Of a stretch of 64,000 nucleotides of DNA, positions 11,402 through 23,380 are shown in pieces. The notes beneath the pieces were generated by a model. The model was not told the origin of the DNA. It did not search any database and saw only the letters and a program-made list of their open reading frames with translations. Every line of letters starts with the position of its first letter. Within the stretch, counting starts at the first letter, position 1. Origin of the DNA: Rhizophagus clarus (taxonomy: Eukaryota > Glomeromycota > Glomeromycetes > Glomerales > Glomeraceae); NCBI GenBank assembly GCA_015698045.1, contig BLAL01000180.1, forward strand, positions 248,001-312,000, in the 5' to 3' direction. The translations under genes and the position numbers were made by a program.

Positions 11402-12108
11402 ATAAATTATCTTCGGTGACGATACGTAGGTAGGTTTCTTGCCCTTCTACGATCGTGTCGCGTATCTAAAATAAATTGGTTAATTTAAGATGTGAATAAA
11501 CTTTAATTATAGAAATTTTATAATTACCTCGTCTTTCCCAAAATCTCGATCTAAATGTGCGATAATATCTTGCTCTGATACGCGACCATCTTCTTCCAGG
11601 GACACCGCTACGATAAAGGCAAAAACTCTAAATATCAAAAAATGAAATAATATTTAGTTAAATATTTTCAATTTTAAGCAAATATTTTTTTTTGCCATTA
11701 TATTTTTCATACATGGTATTCCCTGAGAAGATTCCTCCATTTTTGGTGGCATCGTTGTACCGTGAACCTCGAAGTTCTAAAATGACGATTTAGTCTGATT
11801 CAAATGAACGAATTAGTTGGATTAAAGATAATAATTCTATTTTTAACATATTTTAACATATTAAATATTATACATATGAACCTTCTTGCGATTGACCTCC
11901 AGAATCTCGATCGATCTCTCCCGTATTCGTTATGAAATTCGTCATTTCTTCTTCTTCTTTCTTCCACCAAGTAATCGGTGTATTCATCGAACCATTGAAT
12001 AGGACGAGAGTGGCGACGAGGCTGGCGATGGGGCTGGCGATGAGAGTGACGATGGGGCTGGCGATGAGAGTGACGATGGGACTGGCGATGAGAGTGACGA
12101 TTGGGCAT
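11402..12108 (-). CDS. Inner hAT accessory gene, Myb/SANT-like protein with His/Arg repeat
   Basis: Reading from ATG 12108, exon 1 encodes an N-terminal His/Arg/Gln/Ser repeat (HSHRQPHR type) and then IQWFDEYTDYLVEERRRRN, a downstream FHNEYGRDRS and a second Trp in RFWRSIARR. This is the pattern of a Myb/SANT-like or trihelix DNA-binding domain, with basic residues between the helices. A GT...AG intron probably starts at about 11885 and ends at about 11780 (next exon NFEVHGTTMPPKMEESSQ). Further open exons lie near 11635-11530 (FAFIVAVSLEEDG, ending before a GTAATT donor) and 11460-11402 (basic tail). Exon borders past exon 1 are approximate. The copy in the outer hAT keeps the same domain. 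A second, DNA-binding gene is classical for Harbinger elements but is not the usual hAT plan. Confidence 0.6.
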
Positions 12109-12141
12109 ATTTACAAAATTAAGATGTGAGGAAAAACGCAA

Positions 12142-12786
12142 AAAGAATGAGATGAGTAAATCGTAAAATATCCTTTTATAAATAAAATTTGGACAATTCC
12201 TTTTTGTTCCCTTTCTTCAAAATACTGATTTATTAGTTTGCATCATTAAATTTAAATATCATCCTTAAAATAATAAATCTTTGTTTATTCTCTTTGTTCT
12301 TAAAAAAAAATCATTTTTTTTAAAAAAAAATCGGAATATTTTGTACATCCCTTAAAAAAAAATAAAAAAATCAGTGCATAATACATACAATGTGATTTGT
12401 ATAAAAAAGTCATCTTGCATCGTTAAACAAATACCGATATAAAATTACTAATCATCATCCCTGTGTGATAAAATTTAATTGTTAACTTCTTTCTCTTTCT
12501 TTAGAGCACACATTGAACACGAATCAACACAAATTTAACAAAATTTGGCTAAAACGAGCGAAATTTTACCAGAATTATCAGCACAAATCAAACACAAATC
12601 GAACACAAATTGAACAAGATCGAAAGAGTTCGTTTGCATCACGTCGGTGTTGTTTAAATTTCGTCACACAAAAATTTTTTAATTTAAACTCTTAAATAAA
12701 TCAATATAATTATAAACTTATTTACAAATTTACTTTATTAATAAAAGAATTATTGTTATAATGATTTCCTAAAAATAAAGAAAAAA
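12142..12786. other. Spacer between the two genes of the inner hAT
   Basis: A+T-rich, with a loose repeat of ACACAAAT / GAACACAAATC words at 12505-12620. It should hold the 3' end of the transposase gene and the promoter of the accessory gene. No firm motif. Confidence 0.5.
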
Positions 12787-15078
12787 TTATTCTTCTTCAT
12801 CTACATCATCTATATCGATGAATTCATTCAATAAATCCTCTACATTATAATCAAAATTTCCTCCCCCATCGCTTTCTTGTTCGCTTTCTTGCTCATCATC
12901 ATTGCCATCATCTGTATTAATTTTTTCGTATTCTTCTTCAGATTCATCTAAAATGTCGTCCGAGATCTCTCCAATTTCTTCAATTATTAATTTGTGTGAC
13001 AAATCAACAAATTTATCGATCCATACATGTTCTATTAGGACAACACAATTATCTGAAGGAACTGTAATTTGATTAGGTAAACTTTCATTTGATAAAACAT
13101 CACATTCATCATCATCATCATTAGTTTCTGCCAGAGCCTCTGCAATTCGAATGTTCATTTCAGTTTCGCTAATACGAGTATCATTTTTTTCTATACCATA
13201 AAAACCAAGCTCTTTCTTAGCATTGGACTTCCAATGCATGATCATTTTAGCCATGGATTCTAGTCGACTTATATTCAAATTTAAACGCCGATCATTAAAT
13301 AGCCAGCCAAGTGTTGAGAATCCTCGTTCGCAACTTGCGGAATTTGGACAAATCGCTAATAGATGGCGAGCGACTCTTGGGAGGCTGTTCGGTCGAGGAT
13401 CAGTATCGATCAAATTCCACCAATTTAGAGGATCGTCTAGAGAACAAGATTCATCAAGATCAAAGGGTGGTTTATTATCACGGTAGTCCTTAATTTGCTC
13501 GCATAGAGCTCTGGATTCTTTAAGATCAAATCCTAACCTTTTACCAATTGTAGTAGCGCACCTCACGATCTTTGAATAAGCTTTGGCTGTGAGAGGCTTA
13601 CTCCTAAATCGGGGATCTAGGAAAAAGCAGGTTATATATTTGTCATCATCGAACTCTTTGAATCTTTCGTTCATCACGTTGAAACAATGGTTACGGAAGT
13701 TTTGATTAAATGATTTGGGTAATTGTTTCAAAACTGCTGATAGTCTTATCAAACTTAAAAAACAATCTCCAAGCGTCACTGATCTTGATTCTAAAGCCAA
13801 GACGGCTTTTCTCAATGGATTTAAAACGAATGAAAGAATTCGTAAATTGGAAAAAAAATTCCGTGTTTGGATAACACGTTTGACCTTATCGTTCAACAAA
13901 TTACTTTCATTAGTAATAATTTGTTCTAGTACTGGTTCCAACCTAATTACCGAATCTACTGATTCGCTAGCCGTTATCCATCGCGTCTTACAATATAACT
14001 TAATGCCTCCTCCATGAATACTATTCTCTTTGATGAGTTGTGTGAGTTTGGCTCCAGCTTGATGGGAATTTTTAAAAAATGAAGCTAATGTATTAACTTT
14101 TCGTAATAAACGATCTCCAAAACTTTCTTTAAGTATATCACACGCGATAAGATTGACCGCATGTGCTATACATCGTACGTTTTCGATGTTAGGGTATTTC
14201 TCTTCAATAATTTTGCGTGCATTCCGAACGTTTGAGGCATTATCGGACACAATAGCCGATATTTTATTCGGGCCGATCCTTTCAATTATTTCTCTAATCA
14301 CTTCGGCTACGTAATTACCTGTATGCGAATGTTCTGACAAATCTTGAAGTTTATACAAATACTCTTCTCTCGACAGAGTCATAATAACAAAATTCCATAT
14401 AGAACGATGAGTGGGGGACGTCCAACCATCGAACGCTAAATTATATTAATATTAATATTATTACTTAAAAACACATTAAGAATATTGTTTTAAAAAAGTA
14501 TAAAAAAAGTATTAAAAACCTAAAGTCAAATTAGCTCCATTTTCAATGACGGATGTGACAGTTGAGTTCACCATTAATAATTCCCGCTCAAGTAACTATT
14601 CTGACAAAAATTCTCTGGTTGGCAGCTCATACGAAGAATTAAGCTCCTTTACAAAGTTAATAAAAAAAGGGTGCTCGACTATCCGGAATGAAATACCACA
14701 TGCAACGAAAAATTTAGCCAAGGCACGATTAATCCTAGTTACTCTACCATCAGGAATTTTTGTGGAATCATGGTAGTCTGTAATATTTAACTGATTACTC
14801 CCAACAATTTTTCTTTTTTTATTAACTTTATCTTCACGCTCTAATATTTTATTCAAATATTTTCTAACAATGGGTCCTGGAGCTTCCGAGCAGTGGTTCG
14901 CAAAGTGCTCTTCAAGTTTTGATATATCACCTCGTGACCATGAAAAATTACAATATTTACAAGTAGCATGATATTTTCCTGAACCAACGGGATTTCCTCT
15001 AATAGCATCCTCCCAGGTAGAGCTGGGAGGCCTACCACCTTTATTTTTATTTTTTTCTAAGTCTAAAGTGCTGGTCAT
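12787..15078 (-). pseudogene. hAT transposase of the inner element, one in-frame TAG
   Basis: Exon 1 is 15078-14520 and exon 2 is 14435-12787, with a GT...AG intron. Together they make 736 codons in one frame, a normal hAT length. I start at MTSTLDLEK because an upstream ATG (15168) only adds a low-complexity leader. Near the N-terminus is a BED zinc finger (CKYCNFSWSRG, later HFANHC). Then follow RINRALAKFF, the RNase H-like core with DGWTSPTHRSIWNF and the IVSDNASNVRN block, and the hAT C-terminal dimerisation domain (CPNSASCERGFSTLGW). The tail is very acidic. The only break is TAG at 14598-14596, where CAG (Gln) fits. It would bind the terminal repeats and cut DNA in the nucleus. Otherwise it looks fresh. 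Confidence 0.93.
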
Positions 15079-15604
15079 ATTGAAATGTGTATAAAGTTTT
15101 TTTATTTTGTACGTGTTTAAGTAAAAAAAGTAATGCAAGGCAAACACGAAGTAATTTAAAAAATCCATAACAGATAATCATATGATTTGGTTCAAATTTC
15201 AAGGTATAGCCGTAACAGTTGGGGATTATAACAGTAAAATGATAAATAAAAAAAGGAGTTAAAGGAGTTAAAGGACGAAAAGTAACTGATTATCTTTGAT
15301 ATTAATGATGTCAGATCATTTCCTGAATGACCGTCAGATATGATTGGTTGTGTGTCATGTGGTGGCTGAATTTTATTTTGTTACACTAATTACATTATTA
15401 GAAAAATGAAACTATGCCAAAACTATATTAAAGTATTAATATATATTATGCCGAAACTATGCCAAAATGCCGAAACTGTTTCGGCATTTCGGCAGTTTCG
15501 GCAGTTTCGGCATTTTGGCATTTTTGGCTGCTTGCCGAAACCTAGTTTCGCCAGTTTCGGCAGTTTCGACATGCCGAAACTCACTAGTTTCAGCAAGCAA
15601 CCTT
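15079..15604. promoter_or_regulatory. Inner hAT right end: transposase promoter side and subterminal repeats
   Basis: 15079-15400 is the 5' flank of the transposase gene. 15413-15600 has the words GCCGAAACT and AGTTTCGGCAGTTTCGGCA in inverted arrangement, then TTTCAGCAAGCAACCTT at the end. A hairpin centred near 15480 is possible. Confidence 0.75.
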
Positions 15605-16889
15605 AGTTGAATTGCCACTTTTTATAGATTTTATCAATGAACTTAACATTACATATAACCCTTCATCTTGTATACTATTGGCTAATTGAATATTTAAAAA
15701 TGAATTGGGAGATATCAATTCTAAAATTTATAAAGAATTGCAAATATCTGACAATTTAACACTAGGTATTTATCTAAAAAAAAATATTTTGATGAAATAA
15801 ATTTCTTGATATATTTGATTTAATATTAGCTTTAGATGGCTGGTTATCTTCCAATCATCAATCCATATGGAACTTTACCATATTAACTCTAAATTGAAAG
15901 AAATATATGTTTCAACTTACTGATCTATCTAGTGATTTGTATACAGAAAAATATAATATATTGCAGAAAAAATTGAAGATGTTATTAATCAAGTTGAAGT
16001 GTCAAAATTCTTAGCTATTATCAGCGATAATAGTTCTAATGTTCAAAAAGTATGCGAATTAACTGAAAAAAATTTTCAAATATAATGAATGTTTGATGTA
16101 TTTCGCATTACATTAACTTAATATCATGTAACATAATTCAACATCCATTTGCCGATAAGTCTCTAAAAAAAGTGAATATTTTAGCAGCATTTTTTAGTAA
16201 GGATATTTAAACTTGGATGTGATAATTTTGTTTAAATTTTCTAAATTGAATTTTTTTTTTTACAAAAAAAAAATTAGGTGCTAAATTCCTGAACTTTTAA
16301 ATACAATGAATATTAAAATCATTCTCTACTGTAAAACTAAGTGGACTACCACATATCGAAGTATTAATGATACTCTGAAAGTAAAAGTCATTTTAAAAAA
16401 TGTAAGAAATGCTAATTTTATTATTTATACTATAATTATATGATTAATGAATTCTTTTTATAGATGGTATCCAATCATTCAGATTTATTAACAAATGATA
16501 GAATTAAACCCATTATTTGTTCATAGAATTTTTTTAATGAGTTGAAGGTTCTTGAATTCATTCTAAATCTATTGTGTAAGGTCATGTTAGCATTAGAAAG
16601 AAAAGAAGTTGATTTGAGCAATTTTTACTTAGAATTAGCTCATATTTCTCTTTGCAATAAAGAAACTATCATGACAATTTTATTTAAAATTTCACAATCA
16701 TTGCATTGAAAAAATAAATACACATTTCGATAAATTTAATGATAATGATTACTTATTGGCATTTTTTTTGAACCCTCTTTTTCAAGGTATTAATTTATTT
16801 ATTTATTTATTTATTATTCTTTTGCCTTATAATAAAAATAATTAAATAATAATTAATTTTTATTTTTATTTTTATTTTTATTTTTATTG

Positions 16890-17267
16890 ACAAGTTAACA
16901 TAAAATACAAGGAGATTACATTAAATACTCCAAAAGGAGTGAGTCAGTGGTAAAGTTTTTACTATGGAACTATAACCCACTACAGAACTGAATTAGCTAA
17001 ACTATGATACCAGCGCTTGACAAATCAAGTAGACCCTGCTGGATTACTAATCCCAATTTTCTATTAAGGGAGAAAATTGTAACAACCTATCCCACAATCC
17101 CCAAAAATTAAAAGAGAAAGATGTTTAACTAAATACCTAGCTAATAAACTAAAAGTGTAATAATCAGTTAGGGAAAAGTAATACCAAGCATTATAGAACA
17201 TTAAATGTAAATAAATCTATATATGCTACGTTAAATCTAATCAATAAATTTATATATTTTATATATT
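16890..17267 (-). other. LINE copy 1 3' untranslated region
   Basis: Matches the complement of 49330-49740 in copy 2 almost base for base, including the stretch around CAGCAGGGTCTACTTGAT in the LINE sense. No open frame. Confidence 0.85.
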
Positions 17268-20200
17268 TTATATTAAAAGAAGAAAAATTAAAAAAAAATT
17301 AATATTATAATAAGAAGTAAAAGGTTCTTTATATTTCGTATTATATGAAATAGAACGTTTCATATATTGTGTAATACTATACATATGTTTGATTGAAGCA
17401 AATGCTTCATATCGTGATTTTCAAAGTTTCAGGGAATCTTCATATAATTTGTCAAAAGCTTTGATTAAAAGATTACGACGTTGGGTTACAGTGGTATATT
17501 TCTGCAGCCATTCTATTAGTGTTGTAGGGACGAATCCTTTAATAATATCTAAGAATGTGATATTACTAGAATGAAAACTTTTTGTAAATAATAAGAGATC
17601 AAATTGATCACTTAATTGTTAAGTAGAGATGTTAGTTGTTAAATCTAAAATCCCAAAAATCAACATATTTTTAAAATTATTATATAATTAACTAAAGGAT
17701 TCTGTTTAGTACGGACATAACCAAATATGGGTAAAAGTTTCTTTTTCTTCAGCACATAAAGGACAATCGGAGTCTTGATATATATCGTAATATTGACGCT
17801 TAGTTTTTTCTAGAACAGCTAATTATTCTGATAATAGCTTGTATTTAAAAATCATTTTACGATGTTGTTTAAAGTTAGTCTCTGTTTTTTCGCCATTGCT
17901 GCACAATATTCACAATGTAAAATCCCAATCAATGACATTTTTGTATTTGTAATTTTGTGGTAGATGTAAAAAGGATAAATAGTTTTTAATGTTAGAACTA
18001 TCTGTAATAAACTTCCTTAATTTTCGTTTAATGGATATGAAACCCCATTGTGGTATAAACTGAATGTTATCAAAATATTGTTATTTGATCACAAGAGCGG
18101 GGGTTGAATCATAGTGCGTGATCTTGCATTCTTGATCAATCCTCTCGTTAAAATAATCATTGTTGTGTGCTTTAACTTTATTAAATCAGAGTGTTAAATT
18201 TTTTCCTTTAATAATTGAGACAATATTATTAATAACTATATTATTATTAGAGAGACGAAAGTAATCTCTAATCGAGAAGATAGGATTATTATAAATGCGT
18301 TAATAATATTGATCGAATTTTGGTTATCAGTATTAATATCTACTTGACATTCATATGGTGATATGATAAGTGATAATAAGATGGTGAAAAGTTCAGCCCT
18401 AAAGGATGAAGGCCAATTTTCTATTGTAGTTGTAAACGAGTGAGTGATATTGTTTGTGTTAGAGACACATATAAAACCAGCGGTCATTGAAGCAGCTTGG
18501 GTATTAGCATTAATCAATGAGCCATCGGTATAAAAGGATAAAGTATCCTCTTCTTTAAGATGTTGTTGAATAGTGTGTAATGCTTCCAATTTAGAATTGA
18601 ATTTGAAATGTTGGAGTAGTTGTTTATCTATATTATATGATTTACGAATAATGTTGGTTCTAGTATTTTTATTTGTCGGCAGATTAAACGTGGATGATGT
18701 TGAATTGATTGCTTAGTGCAGGTGTAAGTTGAGATCGACTGAAATGAGGCGATATTTGTCTCTCGTTACAGTCGTGCATTGACCCATATATAAAATAGAT
18801 GTATTGGAAATATTACATTCAATGTTGCAGAAGGATTCTTGTAATTGGTCTCTTTTTGGGCACAAGGATGTGTAGGTTGAAGTTGTATTATTACATCCTT
18901 GATAATGACTTATTTCTAATTTGTTATTATTGTTTACTGATTCGATATTATAATGTTCTAACGTAAAGGAGTTTGTGTCAAAATCCACGTTCTTCTTCAG
19001 AGTGCCTACATAATAGTCAGGAAAATTATCTGTATTAAGTAGTATCAGTTTTGAAGTGTAATTTTTTCGTATTCTGTCTGCTTCACTTTTGCTGAAAAAT
19101 TGTTGAGTTGTGATCAGACAGTTAATATGGTTGGTGTTATAAATGCGGTTAATGGATGATAATATATCTTTATTTGTGTTCAACACTGTAATTACTTTAC
19201 AATACCATTTGAGCGCTAAAATGTTTGGTATGTTAAATTTGTTTCTTATCTCGTTAGTACTTAATAGGAGACCATTATCAGAAAGAATTTGTTCTAAAAT
19301 AAAATTCAATATTTCTTGAAAAAAGTTAGATGGTAGAAATATGCATCTTCTAATACTTGAAGTAACGATATTTGTCCTCCAGGGATCAACCAATCATGTA
19401 ACGAATTATTAATCAATGAAATATTGTGATTTTTCAATAGGTTGAGCGATGCAATCAAAAAGTTGTTCCTGTACTTTTTGACAATTTTATCTGGGAGTGT
19501 GGCCAATAAGAATGAAGTGAGCCATTCTTTGTATTGAATATTCTTGAACCTTAAATGTGTAATTTTACCTAAAACTGAAGCATCATTGATTTGAATCAAG
19601 ATGTTAGTAATTTTGGCTTGATCTTGATTGTCACCAATGTTTTTAATGTTATAAATCTTATTAAAAAAAATTTCATTAGGTGTAGTTATCAAGAGTCGTA
19701 GCTTTTTCTTGAAAGTTGACAGGAACTGATTTATAATCTTATCCATGAATTTTTTGGTAAGCACTTTAACTTGCGACCAATATTCAATTCTAGAGATAAT
19801 AACGTTATTGAAAATATAAATCATATGTTTATCTGTGATCCTTTTTCTAGCATATTTATATCGTAATTCATTGATTTTATTATTAATTCGTTTGATTGTT
19901 GATTGAAAGGTATTTTTTTCATCAAAATAGACGCCTAATATGCGGATAGAACTTTGAGGTGAAACAGGAATTATAAATATCGAATCAGACCCAAACCTTA
20001 AAGTAACAGGTTCATGTGGTTTTAATTTTGGTCTGTATCTTTCTTGTTTATATCTGATTAAAAGTTCAGACTTCTCTTTAGTAACTTGAATATCGTTAAG
20101 TTTGTAAAAGGAGTCTGCTATCTCAAGTATTTTTTCTAAGTTATTTTAACTAGAAGCTAGCTACTGAGTGTCATCCATATACGCACTGGATAATATTGTA

Positions 20201-22736
20201 AGTTTCTCTGTCTCTTCAAATGTATTTTTACCGTAAAATTTGTTTAAAGTTATCTTTGGTGTTTCTAAAGTATAGCCAAGTTTTCTTTGTTCTATCTCGC
20301 ATAATAGGGGATCATAGTATATGCATCATAACAATGGTGATATGACTTTCCCTTGATCAATGCCAATTAACACGTCATACAGATCAGTCAACCCATAAGC
20401 GGTAATTACTTGATTTTGTCAATTTTTGAAAAGGTTGGATATTATTTTTATGAAATTAGGTAGTATTTTTATGTGTTTTATCACCTTTTCTAGCATGAAA
20501 ATATTAACGCGATCATAGGCTTTTCCTAAATCCTGGGAAAGAAGCCAAAGTTCTTTATTATTTTCTTTTGCGTCTTGTATTATTTCATTAATCATGCAGA
20601 TTGGTTCAAAGGTAGAGTTGCCTGATAAGACAGCAAATTGGTTTTCTTTGAGCATGTTGTTATTCTTCAGTATTTGACTGAGACGTCTATTTAATAAACT
20701 GATGAAAGCTTTCTGAGGAGTTTCGAGAAGCATAATCAGTCTGGTGTTTGTTAAGTTAGTGAAGAAGGGTTTTGGCTTAGGAATAGGGTATATTGTAGCT
20801 TTCTTCCATTCATCAGGTATATCATTTAAGTTCATGCATACACATATAAAAACGTGTAGAAGGGATTGGTTGTCTTCATTCAAATTTTTTAACATTTCAT
20901 AAGATATACTAGAAGGACCAGCAGCTTTATTATTAGGGAGAGATTTAATGTTATCTATCCATTCGTTTAGCGTTAAATATTTCATTAGATTACTGTATAT
21001 GGTATGTTGAACGTCATGTTTGGGTTGATATTGATCTTGCCATTCAGGATGTTGAGATAAATCTTTCTCACAATTAATAGCATCAGCTATCATTTGAAAG
21101 TGAAGGTTAGTCTGCTCGTTGACTTCATTTTCCTCAGTATAAAGAGTATCTTCATTGTTGTCGTTTTTATAGACTTTGTCTATAGATAGTGAAGTATGAG
21201 AGCGTTCCAAAATAGATTTAATCATTTTCTTTTTATCTGTTTTGTAATTTTGATTCCTTTCTTGTATGAACGCGTCCATTATATTCTTTTTATATTCGTA
21301 TGTTGCATTAATATATTTAGACTCTAACATAATGATGATGTTTTGTAAAATTTCTTTATACTTGAAGGTTTTGTCATGTAAAAACTGACTAAAGATTGTA
21401 ATATTGTGCCTTTTCGTGATTGAAATAAAGTCTGACAGGTTACTTGATTTATTACCGTCAGTTCTCATGTGTAAGGCGGTGATGTGAGCTATTAACGTTT
21501 TCCTGTTTTCTATTGTCCTATCATTAAAATCTAATTTTGCTTAACAGATCTTGTTGAGCATTCCTTTTAACATATTCAAATCTCTTTTTAAGTCAGAATC
21601 GTATAATGGATGATGATTCTGTTTGACTTTTTCTTTTTCTGTTTAATGTTACATTTGGCGCTATGCATTATGGCTTTTCTGAATGAATTCCATAATTGAT
21701 TTAGTTGTTTTTGTGAGTTAATACCTCTTATTTTGTTGACTGTAAGTTTGATATTTAGATCATCCAAATATTCACTTATATCTTTGTTAAACTTATCCCA
21801 ATTCCATTCTCTGTCTATTTTTTGCATTTCATCATAACAATAAATTGTCTTTGAAGGAGGTTGGCATTTCTATGTGTTATTCTTATTAATAATAATATCA
21901 TCCATGAAAAGATCCAGGGTAATCATTTGATAGTCTATTTTAATGACCGGTTGAACGTCTTGTGGTTTACTATCCATGGTTGATAACATAAGGTCTATAT
22001 TACACCATATGTAATCTATTTTGTTGTGCGAGTGATTTGGGTTGTTTGGAATGTATGTGTACATATCTGAGATATCATCACAAAAGACTGAAGTTGTCTC
22101 TTTGATGAAGTGTTTTTTGAAATAGTTGAATATATCATGCCGCCAATGTGACATATCGAGAAATTCATATTCATTCCATTTGGTATTAAAATCTCTCATT
22201 ATAATAATGTCTTTTACAAAAGAGTCCAGATATTAGTTTGTCCAGTGTTCAATTTGTTTGTATAGTCTTTTAATTTGTGGCTTTTCTTTGTCTTGTACAT
22301 TAATATATGCTTGGATGATACAGATTTTCTTCTTTTTAGTATAGAAGTCAATGAAGCCTATGCGTCTTTCAAAATGTTGGAATTATTGTACATATACTGC
22401 GAATTCTTTTTTAACTAAGAATCTGATGCCTGCCCCCTTCTTCCCTTCTGTCGTAAAGTATAGCTTAAATTTGTCTTGAACCATATGTTCGAGAATTCTT
22501 AACATATTTTTATTAACGTTTGTTTCAGCTAGACTGAGTATGTCAATATTATTAGTTGTCATATATTCCATTACATCAACAATTTTTTCTTGATTAATTG
22601 TTTGTATATTAAGGGTTGCGATTCTAAAATTAATTTTTTGTGTTTAAGGAACATGTTTGAATGAAGTATTCTGTTTTTGTTTTGAGAGGGTTTGATTAAT
22701 TTTAATTTTTTGTTTTTTTTGTTAGGTATCCATCAT
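17268..22736 (-). pseudogene. LINE copy 1 ORF2 (endonuclease, reverse transcriptase, RNase H), broken
   Basis: The ORF starts at ATG 22736 but has a TAA five codons in (22724-22722), where copy 2 has CAA. Recognisable parts in order: APE-type endonuclease (LSLAETNVNKN near 22540, DFNTKWNE near 22195, HNKIDYIWCN near 22030), reverse transcriptase (21000-19900, with KATIYPIPKP, the D-containing LSQDLGKAYD and SAYMDDTQ), RNase H (18580-18330, with YTDGS, RAEL and NTDNQ) and a C-terminal Cys/His knuckle region (about 17770). A TGA at 20421-20419 sits at the same codon as in copy 2. Two more stops follow directly after YMDDTQ, and frameshifts occur. Its native stop at 17270-17268 shows the true C-terminus, which copy 2 has lost. 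Confidence 0.92.
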
Positions 22737-23380
22737 AAATACACACTGATAGTTGATGGTAGCGTGAAGAAAATTTAAGCATCGATATTACTTTTGACAT
22801 CAGCTTCTTCTTCTTCATTATCCGTTAGAAAATACTCCTTATTATCTTCTAACAGAAAAAATTGTTGTTCTGTTATTGATGAAGTGGCAAAACCTAAAAA
22901 GTTTTGTATAGCACCTTCAATCATTCCTTGAAGGCTACCAGTTGCTTGATCTACTTTTTGTACAAGCGTGCGTTAGGTATGTAGCATATTTTCAAGTTGT
23001 TCCTCTTCTGAGAAAGAAGAGTTATCGTAGGCTGGATCTTTTCTGACTCTTTTGTTTTGTTCATTTTTATCATTTTTTGGAGAAGAAGGTGAAGGAGTTG
23101 GAGATCTGGCTATAGGCAAGTGTGAAATACCAGATGCTGCAATGCTTTTGAGGCGTTCTTTTCATTCTTTTCTGAATTGATTAATAGTTGAATTGAATTG
23201 GTCAATATGATTTCTGAGTTCAGTAAACTGTTGAGTGATCTGAACTTCCAATGTTTTCACAAGATTGTCTACAAGTAAATATAGGTATTGTTGTTGTTTG
23301 TCAGAGAGATTCTTGTTTTGATTATTTGATCCCTTTTGGTTGATGCCTTGAGGTTGAGGTTTATTATTTGAGGAATGAGT

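Larger units (their letters stand above)
10849..15604. mobile_element. Inner hAT transposon, near-intact, 4756 bp, in the older hAT's transposase
   Basis: A perfect 8-bp target duplication AGTTGAAT flanks it (10841-10848 and 15605-15612). Removing the element and one duplication rejoins the outer transposase reading frame (HVVE to LPLFID). The ends are TTAAGGTTGCTTGCCGAAAC and the complement of AAGGTTGCTTGCTGAAAC. It carries a transposase gene with a single stop codon (12787-15078) and a Myb/SANT-like accessory gene (11402-12108), both on the minus strand. Terminal words and protein blocks show that it belongs to the same family as the outer element. Confidence 0.95.
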
